From NCBI RefSeq assembly GCF_014193375.1, contig NZ_JACHZF010000030.1:1-39424 (forward strand): a stretch of DNA of 39,424 bases, read 5' to 3'. Made by a program: the position numbers and the translations under genes. Within the stretch, counting starts at the first letter, position 1. Each line of letters opens with the position of its first letter. Shown here piece after piece: positions 8,069 through 16,088 of this stretch. This DNA is from Halomonas campaniensis. Lineage in GTDB: Bacteria > Pseudomonadota > Gammaproteobacteria > Pseudomonadales > Halomonadaceae. The notes under the pieces were generated by a model. It ran no database searches. It was not told the origin of the DNA and was given only the letters and a program-made list of their open reading frames with translations.

Positions 8069-8101
8069 TCCTTTTTGGTGGAGGGGTGAGGGAACCCTCG
8101 T
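8069..8101 (-). promoter_or_regulatory. Candidate preQ1-I riboswitch controlling yhhQ
   Basis: On the minus strand the leader reads GAGGG (P1), TTCC, CTC, then ACCCCTC (P1 3' strand), an A-rich CACCAAAAA, and GGA. This reproduces the H-type pseudoknot of class I preQ1 riboswitches: a five-pair P1 (GAGGG with CCCTC), a loop starting UUC, the conserved ACCC, an A-rich loop lying in the P1 groove, and a short P2 pairing UCC with GGA. The P2 3' strand is the yhhQ ribosome binding site, so ligand binding would block translation. The order closely parallels the known Thermoanaerobacter tengcongensis element. It was recognised by eye; a covariance-model search was not possible. Confidence 0.72.
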
Positions 8102-8135
8102 GGAACGGGCTGCCGTTGGCAGCGAGCAGCCGCGC

Positions 8136-8164
8136 ATTATACGGGCCCGGGCGCGTGCTGGCCA
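8136..8164 (-). promoter_or_regulatory. Sigma70-type promoter of yhhQ
   Basis: The -10 element is a perfect TATAAT on the minus strand (8136-8141). Seventeen bases upstream is TGGCCA (8159-8164), which matches four of six positions of the -35 consensus. Transcription from here would give a leader of roughly 65 bases containing the riboswitch-like fold. Confidence 0.55.
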
Positions 8165-8178
8165 TGCCGACCAACGCA

Positions 8179-8202
8179 AGCGCCGCCCGGGTGGGCGGCG
8201 CT
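8179..8202 (-). terminator. GC-rich hairpin after the propionyl-CoA synthetase gene
   Basis: AGCGCCGCCC (8179-8188) and GGGCGGCGCT (8193-8202) form a perfect 10-bp stem with a 4-base loop, starting about 20 bases after the stop of the minus-strand synthetase gene. Only a poor T-run follows on that strand. It probably marks the transcript end and separates this gene from the yhhQ promoter. Confidence 0.5.
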
Positions 8203-8224
8203 GAGGATCATGATGGCGAAAGGA

Positions 8225-10135
8225 TCAGACCTGGCGAGCCTCGTGGGCGGCGCCGACCTCCCGGGCCTTCATGGCATCGTGGACGTCCTGCAGGCTGGCC
8301 GGGTCGTCGATGGTCGAGGGCACGCCATACTCCTTGCCGTCGGCGATGTTACGCAGCAGCTTGCGCAGGATCTTGCCCGAACGGGTCTTGGGCAGGCGGT
8401 CCACCACCAGCACCTGCTTCAGGCAGGCGATGGGGCCGATCTTCTCGCGCACCAGGGCGACCAGTTCCTGCTCGAGGTCCGCCTCGCGGCCCTCGAAGCC
8501 ATCCTTGGGAATCACCAGGCCGACCGGCAGCTGGCCCTTCAGGGCGTCATGGATGCCGATCACCGCGCATTCGGCCACTGCCGGGTGGGCCCCGACGACC
8601 TCCTCCATCTCGCCGGTGGAGAGACGGTGGCCGGCCACGTTGATGACGTCATCGGTGCGCCCCATGATGAACAGGTAGCCATCCTCGTCGAAGTAGCCGC
8701 CGTCGCCGGTCAGGTAGTAGCCCGGGAAGGCCGCCATGTAGGCCGCATGGAAGCGCTGCGGGTCGCCCCACACGCCGACCAGGCAGCCCGGCGGCATGGG
8801 CTGCTTGATCACCACGCTGCCCTGCTCCATGGGCCCGACCTGCTCGCCCTCGCGGTCGAGGATCTGCACGTTGAAGCCCGGCACCGGCACGGTGGCGCTG
8901 CCGGCCTTGGTGGGCATGGGCTCCAGCCCGTGAAGGTTGGCGGCGATGGGCCAGCCGGTCTCGGTCTGCCACCAGTGATCGATCACCGGGACGTCGAGGA
9001 GGTCATCCAGCCAGTGGAAGGTGGGCGGGTCGAGGCGCTCACCGGCCAGGAACAGCGCCTTGAGGCAGGAGATGTCGTACTCGGCCAGCAGCTTGCCGTC
9101 CGGATCCTCCTTCTTGATGGCCCGGAAGGCGGTGGGCGCGGTGAAGAAGCTCTTGACCCGGTACTCGCTGATCAGCCGCCAGAAGGCGCCGGCATCCGGG
9201 GTCTTCACCGGCTTGCCCTCGTAGACCACGCTGGTGCAGCCGCGCAGCAGCGGTGCATAGACGATATAGGAGTGGCCCACCACCCAGCCCACGTCGGAGG
9301 CGGAGAAGAAGACCTCGCCCGGCTCGACGTCGTAGATGGCATCCATGGAGTAGGCCAGCGCCACGGCATAGCCGCCGGTGTCACGCACCACCCCCTTGGG
9401 CTTGCCGGTGGTGCCGGAGGTGTAGAGCACGTAGAGGGGGTCGCTGCCCTTGACCGGCACGCAGTCGGCCGGTGTCGCCGCGTCCAGCAGGGTCGCCCAG
9501 TCGTGGTCCCGCGGGCCCAGCTCGGCCAGATGCTGCTCGCGCTGGAACACCACGCAGGCGTCCGGCTTGTGGGCGCTCTGTTCGATGGCCGCGTCGATGA
9601 TCGGCTTGTAGGGCAGCACCTTGTTGACCTCGACGCCACAGGAGGCCGCCACCACCACCTTGGGGGCGGCATCCTCGATGCGCACCGCCAGTTCATGGGG
9701 GGCGAAGCCGCCGAACACCACCGAGTGCACGGCCCCGAGCCGGGCACAGGCGTACATGGCCACCAGCGCCTCGGGCACCATCGGCATGTAGATCACCACG
9801 CGATCGCCCTTCTCGACCCCCAGGCCCTTGAGCGCGCCGGCGAAGCTCGCCACCTGGTCGCGCATCTCGCGATAGGTCAGGGTGCGCTTGCTGTCGGTCA
9901 CCGGGGAGTCCCAGAGGATCGCCGGCTGGTCGCCGCGCCCCTGCTCCACGTGGTGGTCCAGGGCCGCGTGGCTGATATTCATCTCGCCATCGACGAACCA
10001 GCGGGCATGGTTGGCCTCGTCGTACTCGAGGATCGTGGAGGGCGGCGTGAACCAGGGGATGCGACGCGCCTGCTCGGCCCAGAAGGCCTCCGGCTGGTCG
10101 ATGGAGCGGCGGAATTCGTTGGCGTAGGTGCTCAT
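8225..10135 (-). CDS. prpE: Propionyl-CoA synthetase-like AMP-forming acyl-CoA ligase
   Basis: The 636-residue enzyme activates a short-chain acid through an acyl-adenylate. Visible are an N-terminal ACAS_N region (YANEFRRSIDQPEAFWAEQA), the P-loop-like YTSGTTGKPKGVVRDTGG, the WWQTETGWPI motif, the TGDGGYFDEDGYLFIMGR hinge and the C-terminal PKTRSGKILRK with the acetylatable Lys. The VVRDTGGYAVAL extension after the P-loop is more like PrpE than acetyl-CoA synthetase, but substrate preference cannot be fixed by reading. The ATG at 10135 follows AGGAAG; the frame stays open to 10345 without homology. No methylcitrate-cycle genes are adjacent. A 334-base gap separates it from a divergent ArsR-type regulator, a plausible but untested regulator. 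Confidence 0.85.
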   Translation of the reverse strand: MSTYANEFRRSIDQPEAFWAEQARRIPWFTPPSTILEYDEANHARWFVDGEMNISHAALDHHVEQGRGDQPAILWDSPVTDSKRTLTYREMRDQVASFAGALKGLGVEKGDRVVIYMPMVPEALVAMYACARLGAVHSVVFGGFAPHELAVRIEDAAPKVVVAASCGVEVNKVLPYKPIIDAAIEQSAHKPDACVVFQREQHLAELGPRDHDWATLLDAATPADCVPVKGSDPLYVLYTSGTTGKPKGVVRDTGGYAVALAYSMDAIYDVEPGEVFFSASDVGWVVGHSYIVYAPLLRGCTSVVYEGKPVKTPDAGAFWRLISEYRVKSFFTAPTAFRAIKKEDPDGKLLAEYDISCLKALFLAGERLDPPTFHWLDDLLDVPVIDHWWQTETGWPIAANLHGLEPMPTKAGSATVPVPGFNVQILDREGEQVGPMEQGSVVIKQPMPPGCLVGVWGDPQRFHAAYMAAFPGYYLTGDGGYFDEDGYLFIMGRTDDVINVAGHRLSTGEMEEVVGAHPAVAECAVIGIHDALKGQLPVGLVIPKDGFEGREADLEQELVALVREKIGPIACLKQVLVVDRLPKTRSGKILRKLLRNIADGKEYGVPSTIDDPASLQDVHDAMKAREVGAAHEARQV

Positions 10136-10469
10136 GGTCTTCCTGTCTGCAATACGATGGCGGTCGTTGATTGTTGACACTGTAATGCAGAACGGGGCGA
10201 TTGCCTTCCGACCAAAGGCTAACTTTCGACAAAAGGGGGAGACCCTTGGGGGCTTATTGTCGACAACAGTGCCGGGGCCGCGGCTCGCCGAGCAGGGCAA
10301 AAACCCTGCTTCAACGAAAATGTAGCGGGCAGGCCACCTCGCCACTGGTCTATGCTTGAGCGATAGTTAAAACAGCAAAGGGCCATTCGTCGTCCAGCGA
10401 CGAAGGCGAGACGTCATGCCGGCTCATCGCGGCATACCGACAGGGCAATGGCGAGCGCAGGGGATCGAC
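10136..10469. promoter_or_regulatory. Divergent control region between prpE-like and ArsR-like genes
   Basis: This 334-base gap holds no convincing gene. It contains a 10-base perfect palindrome TTGTCGACAA (10257-10266), a second copy of its half TCGACAA at 10226-10232, and a 7-bp inverted repeat AGCAGGG (10291-10297) with CCCTGCT (10304-10310) around an A-rich loop. It is locally AT-richer than the flanking genes. These look like operator sites for the divergent pair, but the binding protein is unknown. A TTGACA at 10174-10179 has no matching -10 at normal spacing. Confidence 0.4.
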
Positions 10470-10799
10470 ATGGGCAGTTCCAGCAGCGTGGCATCGCGAC
10501 TTCTCGAGGGCGGGGACCCGGTCATCGACCAGGCCACTGCCCTGCTCAAGGCCCTGGCCAACGACAACCGGCTGAGGATCCTCTGCCTGCTGGAGGGCCA
10601 GGAGCTGTCGGTGACCGAACTGAACCAGCGGCTGGCCCTCAGCCAGTCGGCCCTCTCCCAGCACCTGGCCATCCTGCGCCGCGAGAACCTGGTGAGTACC
10701 CGGCGCGCCTCCCAGACCATCTACTACTCCCTTCAGGGAGAGAGCGCCCGCACGATCATCGACGCCCTGGGCAGGCTGGGGCTGGACCGTCTCGACTGA
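10470..10799 (+). CDS. ArsR/SmtB-family winged-helix repressor
   Basis: The 109-residue protein is a compact ArsR-family regulator. After a short N-terminus comes the helix ALLKALANDNRLRILCLLEGQE, then the DNA-reading segment SVTELNQRLALSQSALSQHLAILRRENLV and a wing (STRRASQTIYYSL). The family contains metal and redox sensors. The Cys in RILCLL is in the position of the first Cys of BigR/YgaV sulfide-redox sensors, but no second Cys is present, so thiol-pair sensing is unlikely. The start at 10470 has AGGGGA upstream. It is divergent from the acyl-CoA synthetase gene and converges on sohB with an 8-base gap. Its target is not known. Confidence 0.85.
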   Translation: MGSSSSVASRLLEGGDPVIDQATALLKALANDNRLRILCLLEGQELSVTELNQRLALSQSALSQHLAILRRENLVSTRRASQTIYYSLQGESARTIIDALGRLGLDRLD

Positions 10800-10807
10800 G
10801 GGGGCTC

Positions 10808-11845
10808 CTAGCGACGATGCCAGCGGCTGTTCTCCAGCAGCTCGAGCCCCCGCTCCATGGCCCGCTCCACCCCGGCGGAGACCACCAGCCCCAGGCGCTC
10901 CCCCAGGCGGCGCTTCGCCTCGAGCCTGACGCTGACCACCCGGGCCTCCTTCATCCGCTCCACCAGGTAGGCCTCGCTGGTGCCCAGCGTATCCACCAGC
11001 CCCTTCGCCAGGGCCTCGCGGCCATACCAGGTCTCGCCGGTGGCCACCGCCTCGATGTCCAGCGCCGGACGCCGCTCGGCCACATGGCGCTTGAACAGCT
11101 CATGGACGCTCTCCAGCTCCTCGATGAACTTCTCCCGGCCCTCCTCGGTGTTCTCGCCGAACACCGTCAGCGTGCGCTTGTAGCGGCCGGCCGTGAGCAG
11201 CTCCACGTCGATGTCGTGGCGCTTGAGCAGGCGATGGACGTTGGGAAGTTGGGCCACCACGCCGATGGAGCCGAGCACCGCCAGCGGGGCCGCCCGCAGG
11301 GTATCGGCGCCGCAGGCCATCAGGTAGCCGCCGCTGGCGGCCACCTTGTCGATGCACACCGTGGTGGTGAGCCGGGCCTCGCGCAGCCGGTCGAGCTCCG
11401 CCGCGGCCAGGCCGTAGGCATGGACCAGCCCGCCCGCGGACTCCAGGCGAACGACGACCTCATCCCCCTCGCTGGCCGCGTCGATCAGCGCCGAGACCTC
11501 CTCGGCCAGGCGCGGGGTCCCGCTGGCGCGGATGTCGCCATGGAAGTCGAGCACCCAGACCGTAGGGCGCGGCGCCTGGGCCTTGCGACCGGCCTTTCCC
11601 CGGGCCTTGTCATCGCGACGGAACGACTTGAGCAGGCGCTTGCGCTCACCCGGCTCGCTGGCGGCCAGGGTGAGGCGGCGACGGCGATAGTCGCGGGCCT
11701 CGTTGAGCTCCTCCAGGCGCAACCGCATCTTCTCGCCACCCTCGCCCCGGGTCCTGACGCCCACGGCCACCGCCAGGCCGACGATCACCACCAGGCTGAC
11801 CAGCTGGGCCAGGAACATGCCGAAGTCCGACAGCCACTCGCTCAT
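10808..11845 (-). CDS. sohB: SohB, inner-membrane S49-family protease
   Basis: The 345-residue protein has an N-terminal membrane anchor (about 9-30), a charged Arg-rich stretch, and an S49 peptidase domain. The likely nucleophile is Ser171 in KVAASGGYLMACGAD and the general base is Lys223 in GRYKRTLT, the Ser-Lys dyad of SppA/SohB enzymes. SohB is the short single-domain member, and length and order match E. coli SohB (349 residues). The start at 11845 is preceded by AGGAGG and is preferred over longer frames. It is divergent from the SCP2-domain gene with a 124-base gap containing a PsrA-like palindrome. Confidence 0.93.
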   Translation of the reverse strand: MSEWLSDFGMFLAQLVSLVVIVGLAVAVGVRTRGEGGEKMRLRLEELNEARDYRRRRLTLAASEPGERKRLLKSFRRDDKARGKAGRKAQAPRPTVWVLDFHGDIRASGTPRLAEEVSALIDAASEGDEVVVRLESAGGLVHAYGLAAAELDRLREARLTTTVCIDKVAASGGYLMACGADTLRAAPLAVLGSIGVVAQLPNVHRLLKRHDIDVELLTAGRYKRTLTVFGENTEEGREKFIEELESVHELFKRHVAERRPALDIEAVATGETWYGREALAKGLVDTLGTSEAYLVERMKEARVVSVRLEAKRRLGERLGLVVSAGVERAMERGLELLENSRWHRR

Positions 11846-11903
11846 TCTCTCCTCCTTGTCCTGGCGCGCGCCCGGGGCTTGCGATGCCGGGGGCGGGCCT
11901 TGA

Positions 11904-11921
11904 TTGAAACGTTCGTTTGAA
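11904..11921 (+). promoter_or_regulatory. PsrA-like operator
   Basis: TTGAAAC and GTTTGAA are separated by the four bases GTTC. This fits the published Pseudomonas PsrA consensus, in which (G/C)AAAC and GTTT(G/C) are separated by 2-4 bases. PsrA is a TetR-family repressor that releases DNA on binding long-chain fatty acids. The site lies 48 bases before the SCP2-domain start and 58 bases before the divergent sohB start, so it could control either. Agreement with the consensus is seen; occupancy is inferred. Confidence 0.45.
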
Positions 11922-11969
11922 ATAAGCTCGGGGCTGCCATCGAATCCGGACCACCCAGCAGGAGCCCCC

Positions 11970-12281
11970 ATGAGCCTCTCGACCCTCGACAAGCTGCAGT
12001 CACGCTTCGACCCCCAGGCCGCCAGCGGCATGGACGAAGTCTTCCAGTTCCACTTCAGCGATGCCGGCAGCCACTACCTGACGGTGAAGGATGGCGCCCT
12101 GGAGATCCAGGAGGGCGAGCATGACGACCCCTCCGTCAGCCTGAGCATGTCCACCGACACCCTCAAGGGCATCATGACCGGCGAGGTCAACGGCATGACC
12201 GCCTTCATGACCGGCAAGCTCAAGGCCACCGGCAACGTGATGCTGGCCACCCGCCTCACCAGCCTCTTCCCCAACGGCTGA
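11970..12281 (+). CDS. SCP2 sterol-binding-domain protein
   Basis: The 103-residue protein consists of a single SCP2-type lipid-binding domain: FQFHFSDAGSHYLTVKDG, then DDPSVSLSMSTDTLKGIMTGEVNGMTAFMTGKLKATGNVMLATRL. The segment ending in MTGKLKATGN is the hallmark of bacterial stand-alone SCP2 proteins, which are small cytoplasmic carriers thought to bind acyl lipids; the exact role is unknown. AGGAG lies just before the ATG. The PsrA-like site upstream links it to fatty-acid status by inference. It is followed by a strong symmetrical hairpin shared with the convergent nudC. Confidence 0.88.
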   Translation: MSLSTLDKLQSRFDPQAASGMDEVFQFHFSDAGSHYLTVKDGALEIQEGEHDDPSVSLSMSTDTLKGIMTGEVNGMTAFMTGKLKATGNVMLATRLTSLFPNG

Positions 12282-12306
12282 ATCGTCTCCTGACAGCCAG
12301 GGCCGA

Positions 12307-12334
12307 CCACGGGCCGCCTCCGGGCGGCCCGTGG
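12307..12334. terminator. Bidirectional terminator between the SCP2 gene and nudC
   Basis: CCACGGGCCGCC (12307-12318) and GGCGGCCCGTGG (12323-12334) form a perfect 12-bp GC-rich stem with a TCCG tetraloop. It lies midway between two convergent stops. On the plus strand it is followed by TTCGT only, so the uridine tract is weak; stem strength and position support a shared terminator. Confidence 0.65.
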
Positions 12335-12338
12335 TTCG

Positions 12339-13109
12339 TCAGCGCCCCGCCACCTCGGCCAGGTGGGTCTCGATCAGCGCCCGGGAGATCGAATAGAGCG
12401 GCGGCAGCTGCGGCAGCTTCCGGGGGGAGAACCAGGCCGCATCGGCGATCTCGACGCCGTCGATGCGGATGCGGCGGCTGGCCGCCTCGGCGAAGAAACC
12501 GAGCATCAGCGAATGGGGGAAGGGCCAGGGTTGGCTGCGGAAGTAGCGGATCCGTCCGACCTGCAGCCCCACCTCCTCGAAGATCTCCCGTCTCACCGCC
12601 TCCTCGGCCGACTCGCCCGGCTCGATGAAGCCGGCCAGGGTCGAGTAGCGGCCGGGTGGAAACCGCGGGCTGCGGGCCAGCAGCAGCGCGTCGCCGTGGG
12701 TCACCAGGGTGATGATGCAGGGAGAGATGCGCGGATAGTTGCGGTGCCCGCAGGCGTGGCAGTGCATGGCGAACTCGGCGTCGAGACGGTCGGCCGGGGC
12801 CCCGCACCGTCCGCAGAAGCGGTGGTCGCGCAGCCAGGCGCCCACCTGCAGGGCCGTCGCGATCAGGGCAAACCAGGATTCCGGCAGCCGGGACAGCCAG
12901 CCGCGACCGTCCAGCCACTCCTCCCCGGCCCGCTCCTCCAGCGAGAGCGCCACCGGCCTGTCGTGCCAGTAGCAGAGCGGCTGCATCGCCGGCGTCCACG
13001 CCGTGACCGGCTGGAGCGGGCCGCCGTCGACGGCCGGGGCGATGCGCCCCTGGGCGAGTCGGATCACGTGGCCGGAGGTGTCCTCGAGGGGAAGCTCGCG
13101 GCGCAGCAT
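12339..13109 (-). CDS. nudC: NAD(H) pyrophosphatase / RNA decapping hydrolase NudC
   Basis: The 256-residue protein is nearly the length of E. coli NudC (257). It contains a zinc ribbon (FCGRCG and later HCHACGH), the Nudix box GFIEPGESAEEAVRREIFEEVG, and downstream SQPWPFPHSLMLGF, the SQPWPFPxS motif that defines NADH-type Nudix enzymes. It hydrolyses NADH and removes NAD caps from RNA. The start ATG (13109) overlaps the dnaQ stop (TGATG), so translation is probably coupled to dnaQ. The nudC-dnaQ pairing joins two housekeeping genes in one transcript and differs from E. coli. Confidence 0.94.
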   Translation of the reverse strand: MLRRELPLEDTSGHVIRLAQGRIAPAVDGGPLQPVTAWTPAMQPLCYWHDRPVALSLEERAGEEWLDGRGWLSRLPESWFALIATALQVGAWLRDHRFCGRCGAPADRLDAEFAMHCHACGHRNYPRISPCIITLVTHGDALLLARSPRFPPGRYSTLAGFIEPGESAEEAVRREIFEEVGLQVGRIRYFRSQPWPFPHSLMLGFFAEAASRRIRIDGVEIADAAWFSPRKLPQLPPLYSISRALIETHLAEVAGR

Positions 13110-13858
13110 CAGTGGGGCGCTCCCCCGTCGAAGCGGTCCCAGTGGCACTCCCCCGCCGCCTCGCGAATGCTGGCCAGCTTCTGGCGATGAGCAGCCAGCT
13201 CGGCCTCGTCGGGACGGACCACCCGCAGCTGGCCGGGCGACATGGCGATGCGGCGGATCGCCAGGCCGGAGGCGCCCACCGAATCGCCCTCGCCGCCCGC
13301 CGAGGCGTCGAGCGACAGCGCGGTCTGCCCGCCGGTCATCGCCAGATAGACATCGGCGAGGATCTCGGCATCGAGCAGGGCGCCGTGCAGCACCCGGTGG
13401 CCATTGTCGATCTCGTAGCGCTTGCACAGGGCATCGAGGTTGTTGCGCTGGCCGGGATGCTTGTCGCGGGCCAGCTGTAGGGTATCCAGGATCCGGCAGT
13501 GCTCGGCCACCGGGCCCAGCCGGGGCTCACCCCGCTGGCGGTTGAGGCGATCGAACTCGTGGTCCATGAAGCCCACGTCGAACGGGGCGTTGTGGATCAC
13601 CAGCTCGGCGCCCTGGATGAAGGCCCAGAACGCATCGGCGATCTCGGAAAATCGCGGCTCGTCGGCGACCCGCTCGTTGGTGATGCCGTGGACGCCGATC
13701 GCCTCTGCCTCGATCTCGCGCTCGGGGTTGATGTACTGGTGGTAGGTGTTGCCGGTCAGCCGGCGGTTGACCATCTCCACCGCGCCGATCTCGATCAGGC
13801 GATGGCCTTCGCGCGGGTCGATGCCGGTGGTCTCGGTATCCAGGATGATCTGGCGCAT
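13109..13858 (-). CDS. dnaQ: DNA polymerase III epsilon subunit (proofreading exonuclease)
   Basis: The 249-residue DEDDh exonuclease carries all catalytic residues: Asp7 and Glu9 (ILDTETTG), Asp94 (HNAPFDVGFM), His158 and Asp163 (HGALLDAEIL). Residues beyond about 185 are the flexible C-terminal part that contacts the alpha polymerase subunit. Length and spacing match E. coli DnaQ (243 residues; D12, E14, D103, H162, D167). The start at 13858 has GAGAG upstream. It lies downstream of rnhA on the same strand, whereas in E. coli the two are divergent. Confidence 0.96.
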   Translation of the reverse strand: MRQIILDTETTGIDPREGHRLIEIGAVEMVNRRLTGNTYHQYINPEREIEAEAIGVHGITNERVADEPRFSEIADAFWAFIQGAELVIHNAPFDVGFMDHEFDRLNRQRGEPRLGPVAEHCRILDTLQLARDKHPGQRNNLDALCKRYEIDNGHRVLHGALLDAEILADVYLAMTGGQTALSLDASAGGEGDSVGASGLAIRRIAMSPGQLRVVRPDEAELAAHRQKLASIREAAGECHWDRFDGGAPH

Positions 13859-13931
13859 GCGGATCTCTCGTGTCTCGGGCGGGGTTCTGGCACAGCGGCC
13901 CTGGTGCGGAGAAGGTAAGGCGCGGCGAGGG

Positions 13932-14402
13932 TCAGGCGCGGGCGCGGTGGGCGTCGATGGCCTGGTTGGCCAGCTCATCGGCCCGCTCGTTGCCCGGGTG
14001 GCCGCTGTGGCCCTTGACCCAGTGCCACTCGATCTGGTGGCGATGCGTCTCCTCGTGGAGCTCACGCCACAGCTCGGCATTCTTGACCGGCTGGCGGCCG
14101 GCGGTCTTCCAGCCGCGCTTGATCCAGCCGTGGATCCATTCGGTGATGCCGCGCCGCAGGTATTCGGAATCGGTCCACAGCTGGACCCGGCACGGACGCT
14201 TGAGCTCACGCAGCGCCATGATGGCGGCCATCAGCTCCATGCGGTTGTTGGTGGTCACGGCCTCGAAGCCGTTGAGCGCCTTCTCGTGGCGGCCGCTCAA
14301 CAGCAGGGCCCCCCAGCCACCCTGGCCCGGGTTGCCACGGCAGGCGCCGTCGGTATAGATGGTCACCTCGGGCCGCGAGGCGGCGGCATTCGAATCAGTC
14401 AC
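13932..14402 (-). CDS. rnhA: Ribonuclease HI
   Basis: The 156-residue enzyme cuts RNA in RNA-DNA hybrids. The four metal-binding residues are Asp18 ([11 protein letters not shown]), Glu56 (NNRMELMAA), Asp78 (WTDSEYL) and Asp142 (NERADELAN), a uniform +8 shift from E. coli D10/E48/D70/D134. The basic protrusion ([20 protein letters not shown]) is present. The start is read as GTG at 14402, inside the end of the methyltransferase gene (8-base overlap); the eight extra N-terminal residues could instead mean a slightly later start. Transcribed in the order methyltransferase-rnhA-dnaQ-nudC. Confidence 0.95.
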   Translation of the reverse strand: MTDSNAAASRPEVTIYTDGACRGNPGQGGWGALLLSGRHEKALNGFEAVTTNNRMELMAAIMALRELKRPCRVQLWTDSEYLRRGITEWIHGWIKRGWKTAGRQPVKNAELWRELHEETHRHQIEWHWVKGHSGHPGNERADELANQAIDAHRARA

Positions 14403-15177
14403 CCTCGGTCATCCTTTCCTGTTCCGACTCGAAGCGCTGGCCCAGGCGGGTCGCCCCGAGGGCCGAGCCGCCGAAGGGCCGGGCAAAGCTCAGGCGGGTT
14501 CCCTGAGGCTGCACCAGCTGGGGCCTGCGCCGAGCCTGAATCATGTAGCTGTCGCCCAGCGGCAGGTTGTGGCGGCGCCCCAGGGTCTCAAGCATGGCAT
14601 TGCGCGGCAGGCTGCCGGGCAGATGGAAACCGCAGTAGTCTACCCGCTCGATCTCGAAGTCGACAAATGCGAGCCAGTCGCGCAGGCGGGCCGGGGTGCG
14701 CCAGTGGCCGCGCCAGGGCAGTCGGCGGCGGCGCGGGGGCCAGGCACGCGCCAGGGCCGCCGAGGAGAGTGGCATCCAGCCGAAGATGATCAGGAATCCC
14801 TCGTCGGCGGTGACCCGCGCCGCCTCCTGAAGCATGTGGTGAGGGTCGGGCACCACCTCGAGGAGGTGGTGGACCACCACCAGGCTGAGGCAGTCATCGG
14901 GCAGCGGCAGCGCGTCCGGCGGACAGACCAGGGTCGACGGGTGCTCGGCGAGTTCCCGGGTCGGCGCCCAGCGCATCGCATGGCGTACCGGGCACATGTC
15001 GGCGAGGCTGGTGGCCATGCCGAGCTCCAGGCTGTGGGCACCGAAGAGCCGCTCGCAGACCGGCCCCAGGCAGGCGCGCTCGGCCTGGCGGACCGCCTGA
15101 CCGCCCGGACTCGCCCAGAAACGGCGCCCGTCACGAACCAGTCCGGCCAGGGAGTCCGCGGTAGGGGAAGTTGACAT
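14395..15177 (-). CDS. YafS-like SAM-dependent methyltransferase
   Basis: The 260-residue protein fits class I methyltransferases of the YafS type found between gloB and rnhA. The end of the core is recognisable: [34 protein letters not shown] is the motif-II/III region seen in methyltransferase_11 proteins. The glycine-rich SAM loop is degenerate ([14 protein letters not shown]). The substrate is unknown. The ATG at 15177 lies 62 bases from the divergent gloB start. Position in the conserved gloB-yafS-rnhA-dnaQ neighbourhood supports orthology with E. coli YafS better than sequence alone. Confidence 0.8.
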   Translation of the reverse strand: MSTSPTADSLAGLVRDGRRFWASPGGQAVRQAERACLGPVCERLFGAHSLELGMATSLADMCPVRHAMRWAPTRELAEHPSTLVCPPDALPLPDDCLSLVVVHHLLEVVPDPHHMLQEAARVTADEGFLIIFGWMPLSSAALARAWPPRRRRLPWRGHWRTPARLRDWLAFVDFEIERVDYCGFHLPGSLPRNAMLETLGRRHNLPLGDSYMIQARRRPQLVQPQGTRLSFARPFGGSALGATRLGQRFESEQERMTEGD

Positions 15178-15239
15178 GGTGCGCTAGTTCCTCCATGGTG
15201 GGCGGATTTTGTGACCCGTTCATGCCCATTCAGGACGCC

Positions 15240-16013
15240 ATGCCCATGTTGAGCGTGACACCGATTCCCGCGTTTGGCGACAACTATATCTGGCTGCTCC
15301 GCCAGGATACGAGCACCGAGGTCTGCGTCGTCGACCCGGGTGATGCCGCACCGGTCATCGAGTTCCTGGAACGCGAGGGGCTGACCCTCTCCACGGTGCT
15401 GATTACCCACCATCACCAGGATCACACCGGCGGTCTGCCGGACCTCATCCAGCGCTACGCCCCTCGAGTGATCGGTCCGGCGAACCCCAGGATCGATGGC
15501 ATCGACGAGGCCGTGGGTGACGGTGACGAGCTGCGTGTCATGGGGCGGCTGTTCGAGGTGCACGAGGTCCCCGGCCATACGCTGGACCACATCGCCTTCT
15601 TCACCGCCGGGATCCCGCCGCTGCTGTTCTGCGGCGACAGCCTGTTCAGCGCCGGCTGCGGGCGGCTCTTCGAGGGCACGCCCAAGCAGATGCATGCCTC
15701 ACTGACGCGGCTGGCAGCGCTGCCCGACGACACTCTGGTGTTCGCCGCCCACGAGTACACCCTGTCCAACCTGCGCTTCGCGCTGGCCGCGGACCCCCAC
15801 AATCCGGACGTGACCCAGGCCATGGAGGAGTGCCAGCGAGCGAGGGAGCTCGACCGCCCCACGCTGCCCAGCAGCCTCGGCCGGGAGAAACGCATCAACC
15901 CTTTCCTGCGCTGCGCCGATGCCGGTGTTCGCCAGGCCGCATCAAGCCACGGCGATACCGACAGCGACCAGGCCACCTTCGCCACGCTGCGCGCCTGGAA
16001 AGACCATTTCTGA
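15240..16013 (+). CDS. gloB: Hydroxyacylglutathione hydrolase (glyoxalase II)
   Basis: The 257-residue metallo-beta-lactamase-fold enzyme hydrolyses S-lactoylglutathione to lactate and glutathione, the second step of methylglyoxal removal. It shows the opening IPAFGDNYIWLL, the metal motif THHHQDHTGG, VPGHTLDHIAFF, FCGDSLFSAGCGRLFEGT and the C-terminal HEYTLSNLRFA, all typical of GloB. The start was set at 15240 because AGGA lies four bases before it; ATG at 15246, two codons later, is equally compatible with homologues. The region between gloB and the divergent methyltransferase is only 62 bases. Confidence 0.94.
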   Translation: MPMLSVTPIPAFGDNYIWLLRQDTSTEVCVVDPGDAAPVIEFLEREGLTLSTVLITHHHQDHTGGLPDLIQRYAPRVIGPANPRIDGIDEAVGDGDELRVMGRLFEVHEVPGHTLDHIAFFTAGIPPLLFCGDSLFSAGCGRLFEGTPKQMHASLTRLAALPDDTLVFAAHEYTLSNLRFALAADPHNPDVTQAMEECQRARELDRPTLPSSLGREKRINPFLRCADAGVRQAASSHGDTDSDQATFATLRAWKDHF

Positions 16014-16088
16014 GCTGAACCCGATGGACGCCACGGCGCCCCGGCGGCTCATGCCGGGTTCGCCCGCGACCAGGAGGATAACTACCGG

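Noticed and set aside
10174..10179. TTGACA as a -35 box for the ArsR-type gene
   Set aside because: No acceptable -10 element lies 16-18 bases downstream, and the gene start is almost 300 bases away.
14201..15177. Possibility that the methyltransferase gene is a pseudogene because its SAM loop is weak
   Set aside because: The frame is full length, its neighbours are conserved and YafS-type proteins generally have a poor first motif.
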